Source of the DNA: Manduca sexta
Taxonomy: Eukaryota; Arthropoda; Insecta; Lepidoptera; Sphingidae
Assembly: GCF_014839805.1 (NCBI RefSeq)
Contig: NC_051138.1
Span: 14,846,020 to 14,910,019 of the forward strand
Reading direction: 5' to 3'
Length of the DNA: 64,000 bases
Below the pieces are notes generated by a model, which worked only from the letters and a program-made list of their open reading frames with translations, was not told where the DNA came from and did not search any database. Positions 46,461 to 58,200 of the stretch are shown piece after piece. Both the position numbers and the translations under genes were made by a program. How positions within the stretch are numbered: position 1 is the stretch's first letter; every line of letters starts with the position of its first letter.

Positions 46461-47639
46461 TACGTATTTTTTTTATAATGTCACAATAGTTAAGCTAGTG
46501 TACGTATATCGCACATTGTGAGACAAACAACGAAGAAACTTATTTAGGCAATAATTTTCTATGTCACACGGTGGGAATCTCCTTACATAAAAAATAATGC
46601 ATATTATGATAAACAGAAATACACAACTCATTTTTATAAACGAGGCCTCGTACTCGTTGATACAAACAAAAAAATTAAGAAGTTTTGGAATTTCTTAGGT
46701 TTTCATTAAAAAAAACATCAAAAATTGACCAAAACGCTACGCCTGTGTGTAGTTATTTAAAATATTCCGGCGGTTTTTCAGGTGTTCCGCGGATTACGCT
46801 CGTCAGGTCGAAACTGCAAACGTTGTGATTGCTCGCTATTATTTACAGAAGGCAATAAATCACAATATTGTGGAACTTTCGAACGTATCTAATGTTATAT
46901 TTTGTTCTTGGCTCTGCTAGAAAATTCACATATTAATTTTCGATATAAAAGAAAATATAGCCTTTGTTATCTGGGGAGCTGATGGGCTTTCCATTAGACG
47001 AAGACTTACTTAATATATACATATTATTATCTATACTATAAAACACTACATAGTCAATTTTAAATCTTCTTATGAAACTAACTTATAAATACTAGGTACG
47101 TATTCAACTACAATCACTCATAAATCTACTTAAATATAGTTTACATAACGCTGTACTTACACACATTGACCAAAACGTTATCACATTTCAAAATAAACAT
47201 AAGTAACTTCTAATATTTACAAACAACCCACGTGTGACACTGATCTTTATTTAGCTTGGAATGATGATACTACGGTAGGACCAAGAAGGTTATTCTAAAA
47301 CCATCATGAAAGACTGACAGTTATTTTAACTGACGAAAAAAACTAAGAAGGCTCTCAATTCGACACGTATATTAATTAGACCACGAATTTTTTACAGAAT
47401 AGATTTGGATAATTCTTTTTTTAGTGGATAGAGTATACTCCGAAGTTGTCCCACACAATCAAATTTCATTTCGAACAAAAATTCTAACCATAATTGTAGA
47501 GAAAACAAAAAATAATAACTTGTAACAACATAAATGAAACCGACGAAAAAATTGTAAAGCCAAAAAAGGAAAAACCTTTTTTATTAACCTTAATAAGTAA
47601 CTTCTTACCTTGGATCGTTTTTTATTGCAATTGTATGAC

Positions 47640-47800
47640 GGGGCGAGCATGCCCTTCGTCTGAGATACAACTACCCATAAACAGTAGCAACATTACAAAA
47701 CTTTGAATTACAAAATGCGTGGCACTTTTGCGCTCGTCATCCTGAGATATGTCTCAGGCCTTAACATTATGATGTTAAGTCTCCTCCTAAGACATAATGC
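47640..47800 (-). repeat. rep-C fragment, minus orientation
   Basis: ACCCATAAACAGTAGCAACA and TTTGAATTAC blocks match the reverse of the rep-C 3' half. It abuts a rep-B copy to its right. Confidence 0.5.
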
Positions 47801-47814
47801 ACAATTAGGCTGGC

Positions 47815-48063
47815 TTTTTTATTCGGGTGAAGTGACCCCACTGCATCTGATGGTAAGTGGAATGTGGTCTAATATATCGACTGACGAGAGATGATTACCC
47901 CTCGGCAGTCGACACAATTATGCCGGCCTGTTGGAACCTTATATACAAAAGCTGATCTAGGAACGTGACACATTTACATGCGTCATTATGGTGGGTTTTA
48001 ACACCTTGTGTACGGTGGTCGCTATCCAGGTTAATATAAAATATATTCTACCACCAGCTAAAA
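47815..48063 (+). repeat. rep-B copy, best preserved
   Basis: Contains GAAGTGACCCCACTGCATCT, GATGGTAAGTGGAATG, CGACTGACGAGAGATGATTA, AATTATGCCGGCCTGTTGGA and TTGTGTACGGTGGTCGCTAT in order. Used as the reference for the other rep-B copies. Confidence 0.8.
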
Positions 48064-48529
48064 TGTCTTACATTATGTTGTTCAGATGTTATTATGTTCA
48101 GAACATGGTATATTAGCGTGCCAGTTTTCATTCAAATCTGTTAAGCGATTTTGGGTGTTATCTAACAAAAATCAAAACTTCTTCACAAACTTTTTAGAGA
48201 ACACTTTAAGGGAATGTTGTATGCAGGTGGCCGCCATAAAGCTAATGAATCATTTACAACTTACGGGATAAAATATGTAGCACGATGTCTTGAAACAAAT
48301 AAAGCTTCAATAATACGGAGCAATTTTCTTTAGGCAAATCTCATCTGTCAAAGCAAGCAAGAATTGCCGCACTAATGTTTTTAATGTGCAATGCGTTTTT
48401 TTTTCGCCAAAGGTAAGGAAGATAAAATAAATATTTTTTCTTTTGTGTTGTCGAATATCCCACCTCGCAAATTATCTCCCCCTTACCTGTGGGGCATATG
48501 TGTGTCAGTCAATAAGTTAATATAAAACA

Positions 48530-48705
48530 ACGGCTATGACCCTTATTACTTGCAGTTATTATGCCGGCCTGTAGGATGACGCGGTAAAGACTTGCTTCCA
48601 TAATTAGGAGGTCAATAAGAATGACTTCGACCCTTGTTAGTTGCAGTTGCTATGCCGGCCTATAATATAACACAGTACAGACTCGCTTCTGTAATCAAAA
48701 CTATA
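48530..48705 (+). repeat. direct tandem duplication, unit about 88 bases
   Basis: Two adjacent diverged units. Each has GACC-CTT-TTA-TTGCAGTT, then ATGCCGGCCT and GACT-GCTTC-GTAAT-type ends. The ATGCCGGCCTGT core suggests descent from rep-B. Confidence 0.6.
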
Positions 48706-49097
48706 ATAACGTCAACTATTAGGAATTTTCGCTGAAAAATAATAAAAAATCATTTTGAATATAAAATCGAACTTCATAGTATTATAAGTTGCATGGAATT
48801 AAAAACCGATATGCGCAATTAATAACTGTATTACAATAACATCAGACTACAAATTGCATATTACGCAAGTTATGATTCACCATCCGTCCAAAGAACTCAA
48901 CTCAACGTCCGATATCTAGCGGAAACAGATAATGTACATACTTATATAGTTTTATAATAATAGATGCGATGAGCAATATATATGACTATGAAATAGAATA
49001 TGCGATTTTTTTATAAATAGTTCTAACTAACTGCGTAGAAATCGGTCTGTGATAAATAATAAAATGTCAATATAAAAATCTTTACTTGAGGTATAAC

Positions 49098-49453
49098 TTA
49101 CTCCGTGACGCGTAAGAAGCGGCGATAGCCTAGTTGGTTGTGGAACGGACTGCCGAGACGAATGTCCGCAGGTTCAAATCCCAAAGACACACACCTCTGA
49201 CTTTTCTAAAAAATTATGTGTATTCTTTGTGAATTATCGCTTGCTCTGACGGTGAAGGAAAACATCGTGATGAAACCTGCATACCTGAGAAGTTTTCTAT
49301 AGGAATTTCGAGGGTGTGTGAAATCTACCAATCCATACTAGGCCAGCGTGGTGGACTAGACCTAATCCCCCTCTCAGTGATAGAGGAGGCCCTTGCCCAA
49401 CTGTGGGACAGTATATAGTACAGGGCTGATATTATTTATTATTACTCCGTGAC
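49098..49453 (+). mobile_element. SINE-A with 12-bp target-site duplication
   Basis: TTACTCCGTGAC at 49098-49109 and 49442-49453 flank a full-length SINE-A. Its head AGCGGCGATAGCCTAGTTGG holds the A box, GCAGGTTCAAATCC is the B box, and the tail is (ATT)n. It looks relatively young. Confidence 0.9.
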
Positions 49454-49522
49454 TAAGAAATCATCAAATATGGCCGAAGCGAAGATTATTTTTAGGGAGG
49501 TGCATCTGCACCTAAACACTAA

Positions 49523-49759
49523 CCCCCTTATTCATAGACGTTATTAATCTAAGGACAGAGCATTGCTATGATAACAAGTCTGTTTCTCAGCTTTGTTTAT
49601 CTGACAGCCAACTAGATTTAAATTGTATCTCAATATTAGCCAATCACAACGGCCCTATGTCTACGCACTGCGAAGGCTGCCATGCCGTCAGCACTGAGAA
49701 ACAGACGTTATCACAGCAACGCTCCGTCCTTAGATAAATAACGTCTATGAATAAGGGGG
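49523..49759. mobile_element. fold-back MITE with about 65-bp terminal inverted repeats
   Basis: CCCCCTTATTCATAGACGTT at the left is matched by AACGTCTATGAATAAGGGGG at the right. The complementarity continues through the CTAAGGACAGAGC-type and CTGTTTCTCAG/CTGAGAAACAG blocks. No coding capacity. Confidence 0.85.
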
Positions 49760-49899
49760 TCGGTTTACTACATTATATCGTAATAAAACCTCTGTGATCG
49801 ATTGTTCCATTGTTGCAGATTCGTTCGGTGACTTATATTTATTGTGATTTATTTTTGGGCAGGGAGCTGCACGTGTACCTACTTGCACAAACCTCCCAG

Positions 49900-50277
49900 C
49901 GTCCATGTCATCAAGTATTCGCTAACAGTCTTTATGAGTCATTAACTTACTAATAGGAAGCTTCGTTACTCCTGAGTCCTATAAGCACCTTTTTATCACG
50001 GATAAATTTTTTGACGCGGGCCGAGCCGCGGCCAAAAGCTAGTTCACTATAAAGATACACCACTATTCCTAAAAATATGTATACATATTATTATAAAACA
50101 AAGTCCCTTATTCTGTCTGTCTGTATGTTATCGATTTTCCCAAAATATACTGAACGGATTTTTATGAGATTTGGTATGGAGATAGTTTAAGACTCTGGGA
50201 AGGTTATAGGCCACTATCTGTTTGACTTTATTCCCACTAAACTTCTACACGCAGGCGAAGCCGCGAGCAAAAGCTAG
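49900..50277 (+). mobile_element. two Helitron 3' ends in tandem
   Basis: One ends at CTAG 50039-50042 after GCGGGCCGAGCCGCGGCC. A second ends at CTAG 50274-50277 after GCAGGCGAAGCCGCGAGC. The second includes the TTTGGTATGGAGATAGTTTA body block also seen at about 24343. 5' ends are not recognisable. Confidence 0.65.
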
Positions 50278-50609
50278 TAGGCTATATTTTAGTATGGCGA
50301 CGAACATTTACGTAGTCACGTTTATGTATGAGTTCATTCCTATGGCTTTGTTAATGCAGGCGTTAACTAATATAATAGCTGCTGAATATGTATATGGTAT
50401 ACGTATATTACAATACCTAATTCTACATAAATAATGTTGATAATTCCCTTAATTCTTATTTAAACTCATGATTTCCTGGGGGAATTACAGAACTATAATT
50501 AGACCATAACAGTACATAGCATGTTTGAGTTAGTGACTTGATTATATATGATTAAATATGAAATCAAAATTTTATCTATAGCGTATATATATCGGATAAA
50601 TTGAATACC

Positions 50610-50785
50610 TCTAGACACTGAGCTCATTGTGCGTAGATCGAACTACCAACAACTAAAATTTAAGTTGTATAATTGTAAAATGTAGGTAGATATTGTAACT
50701 TTGACTCAGCGGATGACCAACACCTCAGTCATCCCCGTGACCACGAAGGCTGCAGTCTTCGAAACGTCAGGAAAAAACTAAGATA
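50610..50785 (+). repeat. rep-G copy
   Basis: Shares GAGCTCATTGTGCGTAGATC and GGATGACCAACACCTCAGT, in reverse, with 58765-58905. Class unknown. Confidence 0.6.
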
Positions 50786-51354
50786 TTAAAACATCGATAA
50801 AATTCGAATAATAATTTAATGAATACCTCTATGTGACAGGAAACTAGTGCAAATTATTAGCATGAGTAAGATTCGTAAAAGTATTTTTTCGGTATACGAC
50901 GCTTTCGCCAACTGTTTACACATACCACTCACGCCTTTATCTGGTATGTATGGCAGCGGTAGTACGACTTACTTTTCACTATGTATATCATGTCCCAAGA
51001 TAGAAGGCGAGCCTTACCTTACAAACTTTAAACTCCAAGTTGATATTGAGAATTTTTTTAAACATTTTCGTTGGGAAATTAAATATTAACTACGAAGATT
51101 AGAATTACTGTGGCGTTTCGATTATGTGGCCCATAGTATTGCAGATTCGCTGTAAGCCAGATTTGCCAATAATCACATATAGTAGTGTAAAGAAACTTTG
51201 GTCTGATACTTAGATTGCTTGGTAATTTTGAAATTTGTTTACGAATAGGAAGCTACATTACCCCTGCGTGCTATAGCCTGCTTTTACATCGAAAATGGTA
51301 AGAAGCCGCAAGGAAAATCTAGCTAATAAAAATCGTTAAATTATATTACGTTCA

Positions 51355-51726
51355 ATTATCCAGTATTACGTTCAATTATTCAATTAGCAGCAGCGATAGC
51401 CTAGTTGGTTGTGGAACGGACTGCCGAGACGAATGTCCGCAGGTTCAAATCCCAAGGGCGTGTGCCTCTGATTGTTCTAAAAAATTATGTGTGTATTCTT
51501 TGTGAATTATCGTTTGCTTCATCGGTGAAGGAAAACATCGTGAGGAAACCTGCATACCTGAGAAGTTCTCTATAGGAATTTCGAGGGTGTGTGTAGTCTA
51601 CCAATCCGCACTAGGCCAGCGTGGTGGACTAAGGCCTAATCCCTCTCAGTAGTAGAGGAGGCCCGTGCTCAGCAGTGGGCAAGTATACAATACAGGGCTG
51701 ATTTTATTATTATTATCCAGTATTAC
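51355..51726 (+). mobile_element. SINE-A with 15-bp target-site duplication
   Basis: ATTATCCAGTATTAC at 51355-51369 and 51712-51726 surround a full-length SINE-A with A box (TAGCCTAGTTGG), B-box-like GGTTCAAATCC and (ATT)n tail. About 20 bases between the left duplication and the SINE head are a partial tandem copy of the flank. Confidence 0.88.
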
Positions 51727-54639
51727 TATTTTTTTTAATATTATAACTACGTTTGTTAGGCTGGCAAGGATATATACAAACACACAAGGTTTTTGGGTGA
51801 ACCCTTTAGACGCTCGCTACCCTGGCAAAGTATTTAGATTAGCCAAATGCCATACGACCACAATTTGACCGGTCAGAGTCTCTGTTAAAGTATTTCGAAA
51901 AGCCAGAGGCAAGCAATTCGGATTCGAACCCAATACGTTAAACTCAACTCGGACAGCCTCGTCCTTTGTTTAATAATAAAAAAATAATCATTGTATTACC
52001 ACTAAACATGACCTAATGTACTAACTTATGACTCAATTATTTATCCGGTAAGGCGGTATAGTGCTGAGTTTTAAATATCATTATGGGTAAACAATAAAAA
52101 GGCTGGACACGCAAGAGCGATTACATGTTTTTTAGAAATAAAAATATATTTAAAAATATTTATTTGACACCAACTATTATTATTAATAGTTTTTTAGTAC
52201 CGATGAATACATAGAAGGCAATACAAAAACGAACAAAGACTACATAAATATTCTAAAACTATTAAAATCCATCCAATGGGTGGATTACATTGCCGTTTTA
52301 ATTTAAATACAATATTATTGTTTCACAACATTATCTTCCTCGCACACTAATTAACTTATGGATATTAATTTACGATTTTAAATCGCATACATACAAAACG
52401 CTTAAGTGAGCTATTTGAATTCCGAGTGAAAAGGAAACCTATCGTATAGTAATAAGTTCCAATTTAGCTTATCGCATTACAATGTTGCAATTATCGCATG
52501 ATTTGTAGTTCGGTGGGTACATAAGTAAAGTTACTGGCCGATGGAACGGTCATATGTCAATATAAACATTAAAATCGTGTACAAAAAACTGATTATAAGT
52601 TAAAATTAATTATTGTGAATAGTGATAAATTATTGTTTCTTAAAATGGTTTAAAATAGATTATATCTAAAGCTGACAATTACGGAGTGTTTATCACAAGC
52701 CTGGGATGATATGTAAGGCCAATTATGATTTAAAATAAAAAAAGAATGATCGATTTATATCTTTTTTAATTTTCAAAAATAGAATTCTTGTTATTTAAAA
52801 AATATATTGACGTTTAAAAAAAGGCGCGAAAGGAATAAATAGTATTCTTATATTTTTTTTGTTTGTGACGACAATTATAGTTTTCTTTGTGCGGCTTGAA
52901 CTTACAGAAGTGATTATTTGTTGTACCAAATTGTGTATTTTAAGTTATATTTTAAATTAGCTTGTGCAGTTCTGCCATACCCTAGTATAAAGTGTTTCAA
53001 TTCTTATGTAATTTATAACAAAAATAATGTAATTTGCAACAGTTATGAAAATGTGAAGGAATAACAAACGTTTGTTAAGGTAATAATGTTTTCTTTTTAA
53101 TTATTCTTTAATAATAGCTCACACATTTTTTAATCCATGTTACGTTTAGATAAAGACTGCATAATATGTATCATCCTTAACTCTCAAGAATGTGTAAAGA
53201 ATCTTCATATAATTGTCACATTATTTATTGGTGAAAGAAAACCAAATAAAATAAAACAATTGAATATAAATATAAAAAAAAAACATTTTCCGAAAGTAAA
53301 ATCAGATTAATACAGGAAAAAAAGTAAAATAATAAAGTATATAGCTTTAAGAAAATGTTTAAATAATTATAGTACAGATATGCTTTTGATATCTTTGCAA
53401 TGATATTTTTATAGTTTTTATACCATATATTAAATGCAATCTGTAGGTACGTCGATCGATTTTGTATACTTTAGTTTTAGCCAGTTTTTTTTTATTTTCT
53501 ATTCTATTTCTATGTTTAATCCGATATTTTTTCCTGTTATTTCAAGTTCCTTATTATTTAATAAAGTAAAAATCACTGGTGGACGTAATAAATATATAAA
53601 AAAACAGTTCCTGGTTATGTTACAAAACCTTCATGAGACTATTTATATCCTACGACCTCGGTGAACTTTACATATAAGAGCTATTTTTGCACAAAAAGTT
53701 ATTCTGGTTTATATTTTTGATCATTCACAATAGCAAATCACGAATTGAACTAAATTAATTTAGCTCGCATGGCTAAGAAAATTACACATATTGTTTAGCT
53801 TTGTTGACATAGTTAGCGACTACAGATAAGTATAAAATATCTAATCTAAATTTAGTTTTCACTCTTCAAACCGTACTTATAACCTTGTCAAAACCTTCAT
53901 ACTGTATCTATATCTAGTAGCTGCCAGCTGTACTACATATTTCGATTGATTTCTTTTTTTATAAATTTGTTTTTTTCCTTTTTTCGGACAGCTATCTTTT
54001 TTTCCTTTTGATAACTGCGGAACAAATCGATTAACATTATAATTGTTTAACAAAGTTCAATGCACAGGAAGACTGATTATGTGACTTCCACTCTGATGCT
54101 ATCATTGCATCAGATATCACTTGAAATTGGGACTGTACCAACAACTTTATTAAAATGGAATAAATTGATATGTTTGAAACATTAAGTGTTAATAAAAAAA
54201 AAAACAATAAAAAGGTAATTCAAAATTTAAGAATTGAAGAATAATAAATTACTAGATTTTTAATTATGGCAGAACTGTAGTTATATTGATCATGTACATA
54301 GTAAACTTATATGGAAATAACACTAGCTTTCGAATATTGACACATTTTATATTTTAATTTGCTTCTGATGTTTCGAAGACTGCAGTCTTCATGGCCACGG
54401 GGCGGACTGAGCTATTGGTCGACCGAAAACAATAAAACAAAAAAAAAATACTTTATTTATCACGTAGGCGAACAAAGTTGCACTTATGATAAGTCAAAAC
54501 AAAGAATAAGAATAATTATTATTTCTAAACAACTATTAAAATTACTTATATAACTATGGATATTTAAATTAGGGATAAAGTTTATACAAAAGACAAGGTA
54601 CAAACCGAAGTAACCAGCTCGGGCTGGCAAGTAGGGGGA

Positions 54640-54785
54640 AATAGAAGGGTAACGCGTCGCGATCCTCACCGGCGAGGACATGAGCCCTAACCTAGCTAAC
54701 CTACCAGCCTTTCACTAGCTACCTAAGTGATGACTACCCGAAGAAGAAAGGCAGAAAGAAACTCCGGGCTTTCTTTTTTGTCATC
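54640..54785 (+). repeat. rep-I copy
   Basis: Second copy of the block at 46312, matching over GTAACGCGTCGCGATCCT, CCCTAACCTAGCTAACCT, GATGACTACCCGAAGA and AAAGAAACTCCGGGC. Confidence 0.65.
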
Positions 54786-55057
54786 AATTGTTCAGTACTT
54801 CTTTTGTATTTTTTTTCCAAGTCTTTCTTGTACATAATAATAATAATTCAATGTGTAATATTCACGTAAACATAACAAAATCATTGAACTTATTTCAGTG
54901 AATTTTTATTATTTACTATTACAGTTGAACTGCAAAATGGCATGTGTAAAACTATTTCATTGATTTGTGTTTTCAATAAGACTTAATTTTGATATGTGAA
55001 AAGTGATAACATAAGTTAAAACAAGACCTCTTTTTGAAGTCGGTTAAAAAGGACAAG

Positions 55058-55203
55058 ATGTACAAGTTATTTGCGGCTATAGTGATTTTGATGTGCGTGG
55101 AAGTGCGCACGAGTGGTATATTTCACGAAAATACCAAAATAACGTTTCATCCAGATGTAGACTCTGGATTTTTCGGATACTCCGTGTTTGTATATGAATA
55201 TGG
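55058..55203 (+). CDS. integrin alpha exon 1: signal peptide
   Basis: ATG at 55058-55060, donor gtacgt. The frame extends upstream to 55034, but only through a TTG, and the hydrophobic signal sequence directly follows this ATG. Mature sequence begins about IFHENTKITF. Ends in blade 1 at FFGYSVFVYEYG. Confidence 0.9.
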
Positions 55204-58200
55204 GTACGTATTGTTACAAGCATGTTTTAATAATATTAAATGTACTGTGTTAACCCTGCCCCTATACTTGCCAAAGGCGGTTTTATTTTATACTGGAACG
55301 GCGAGAGATGATTACCCCTTGACAGTCGACAGAATTATGCCGGCCTGTTGAAATTAACATAATTCGCTTATAATATGCAGAAGACTCGGATTGGATAAAC
55401 TTTTTTCTCTTTTATGAAGTATAAATTTTTTCTGCTGTTCCAGCCCAGTCTAAAATGTATGCTTGATATGATTAGCTACGCTATTATATAATAAGACGTA
55501 ATAAATAGGGCGAAAAGTCCATATACTAGTTGCGTCTCTACGAACCCTTTAGGGAGGACAGCATTCCCTTTGTTTACATAAATGCATGAGTCAGGTATCT
55601 TAGATATAGCTTTTTTCTGCGATTCCGCCCGCGTAGATAAGTTTTTCTGGGATAAATATTTCCCGGGATAAAAGCCATTAGCACTCAGGCGTAGTGTAGC
55701 TTCCTATTAGTGAAAGAATTTTTAAAATCCGTTCAGTAGTTCCAGAGATTAGCCCCAACAAACCTACAAAAAAATAAACTCACAATTGTTTCTCTTAATA
55801 CAAACTTAATATTTAATTAGCTAATGCAACTGCTTAAATAATTTCAGGATTATGGTGAGTGCTCCAAAAGCTAGGAGCAAGGTCAAGCCTACCGTGTTCT
55901 CTGGATTGGTCTACAACTGCTCTATCAACATCGTTGATGACGTCAGTGACGTCATGTGCTACCCCATGGATTCTGATTCAGGTAATTCCAACTAATATAT
56001 GAAATGTAAATATTACTTAAATATAACCGTCCAACGGATTTTGGTAAAGTAAGCACGCGAAAAGACTATGTTCTTCGTAGTTTAGCTATTTAACGTCCAA
56101 GAAAAATATATGGTTCCAGTTTATTCACGAGCAAAATTCAAAATCAGAGCAAAAGCCAATTTTTATAATTAAAAATCTGTAGTTCTAGGTGAAATATTTA
56201 TGGGTTCATCAGTACGTCGATAAATTAATAAACAGGCAAAGAGGAACTACGTACAATGCCTTTTTAATCCATAATAATAAATAATGGTTTTTCCACGAAG
56301 ATAAACCGCAAACAATATACCTAATGTGGTCTATGCATATACGCCACTTAGGGTCTATAAATACATTAACATCCTTTGTTCTTCTGAACACATTTACACA
56401 GCGTCCCGTTTTGCGCATCGTTTTCAATAAGACCATTGACATTCATATCCAGTTCTAATAGAATTTTGACATTTTGACACGAGATACTGTTTATATTGCA
56501 CCTTATGCCGGAACCATATACTAGGCGTTTGCCGCAATTGTAGTTGGCGCAGACCCTCGACTTTTTATAAACTGATACTGTGTGGATGCATCGCTCGTCG
56601 TTAAGAACCAACCGTTTCCTTTTATTTGTCTTTAAAACAATCGGATACTTAACAAAGTAAAAACGATTACGCGCCCTATGTATATTGTATAAGCCAAGTT
56701 AAACGAACAACACTTTTAAATGAAGAGTGTTTAAACCAGGCTAAAAGCGGCGATAGCCTAATTGGTTGTGGAACGGACTGCCGAGACAAATGTCCACAGA
56801 TTCAAATCTCATGGAAACACCTCTGACTTTTCTAAATCATGTGTGTATTTTTTGTGAATTATCGCTTGCTTTAACGGTGAAGGAAAACATCGTGAGGAAA
56901 CTGCGTACCTAAGAAGTTTTCTATAAGAATTTTGATGGTATGTGAAGTCTACCAAACGAAGCTTGGCAAACAAGCGGTACTAGCGTAATAGTTTAAACAG
57001 GAAACCAACTAACAAAGGAATTTAATGATATCAGTTGCAAGAATTAGGTTTTCTTTACTGAAACAACGTTTGGTTTCGGAACGAACCACTATGGTGAGTT
57101 TCTCAAAAGGAGCGCAGCTATCCAGCCTAGTACATCATCATACATATCATTGTTAATGAGTAAAACAGTCATTTAACTTATAACTGAATCTATTACATGT
57201 ACAAAATACTACATAAATATATTATCTCAGTTTCAGACCGTTCCAGAAGTTACTACAGATATAAGTTCTTGATTGATTTCTTTAGAGATGACATGTGGTA
57301 TGGAGCTTCTATGGGCGCTTTGTCCAACAATAAAATTTTGGTAAGATATTTTTATATTATAATCATATTTGTCAATTTATTTTTGCTAAACAAACATGTG
57401 GGTCTTTACTATTTAGACTTGGACCTGTACTACCTTAAAACACCCATAATTTCGATAGAATCAATGGTCAACTGATGGCACACAGTACACACCCATCATT
57501 ATCACGCATATATTCTTGAAGGCGCAACTAGGGCACCCACTTTTCGGCAAGTGTGTTCCGTCCCATGAAGTAGATAGGGGGTGAACCTATCGCCATATTG
57601 AGCACAAATTTCAGACGCCGGGCTGATACTGACCAGAAAATTCAAAATACAATTTTGCCCGTACCGGAATTCGAACCCAGGACCTTAGAACGCTGCCGTA
57701 CCGCGCATGCAGTACAACCATGTCACCGAGGCAGTCAACTGATGGCGTACACAAAATGTCCATTATCGCTGTCAAATCATTCATCATTCATTAATTATTT
57801 TAATATATAATTTTTAATTATTCTTAATATCTTAGTAAAAGCATAGTACTATTCTCCACCTTGTGCCAAAATTATAAACGTTAAAATACATATTTGTTAG
57901 AAACAAATGGTCAATACTCTTAACGGGTTTGGATCCCACATAGATCATATCCTAGTGTATTGCTTTTTGAGCGGGAAAAAGTATACAGTGAGACTTGTAG
58001 CCACCGAAGCCGCAAGCAGTGTCTAGTATTAAAATGATTTGTTACAGATCTGCGCACCAAGATATGCAGAACTTTTCAAAGATAACCATATTCTGCCTTA
58101 CGGCGCTTGTTACATGCACAAAAAGGGACGGGAGATGCCTGTCTACCCTTTAGCGGATAAAGGTAAACTAACTAAATTTTTCTACTAATCTAACTAAGCG

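Larger units (their letters stand above)
40278..55057. other. 14.8-kb divergent intergenic region
   Basis: Between the EAAT promoter and the integrin ATG. It contains a 16-bp GC palindrome (40522-40537), Helitrons (44178-44921, 46019-46299, and ends at 50042 and 50277), a fold-back MITE, two SINE-A copies, rep-B/C/G/I copies and a tandem duplication. The remaining stretches (40.8-42.6, 43.3-44.1, 44.9-46.0, 46.5-47.6 and 51.8-54.6 kb) are AT-rich, and I see no gene or defined element in them. Confidence 0.6.

Noticed and set aside
50847..51089. 80-codon plus frame between rep-G and SINE-A
   Set aside because: No family resemblance and no splice or promoter context.
53270..53670. 76-codon plus frame at 53434 in AT-rich DNA
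   Set aside because: Low-complexity Phe/Ile-rich translation typical of AT-rich spacer.
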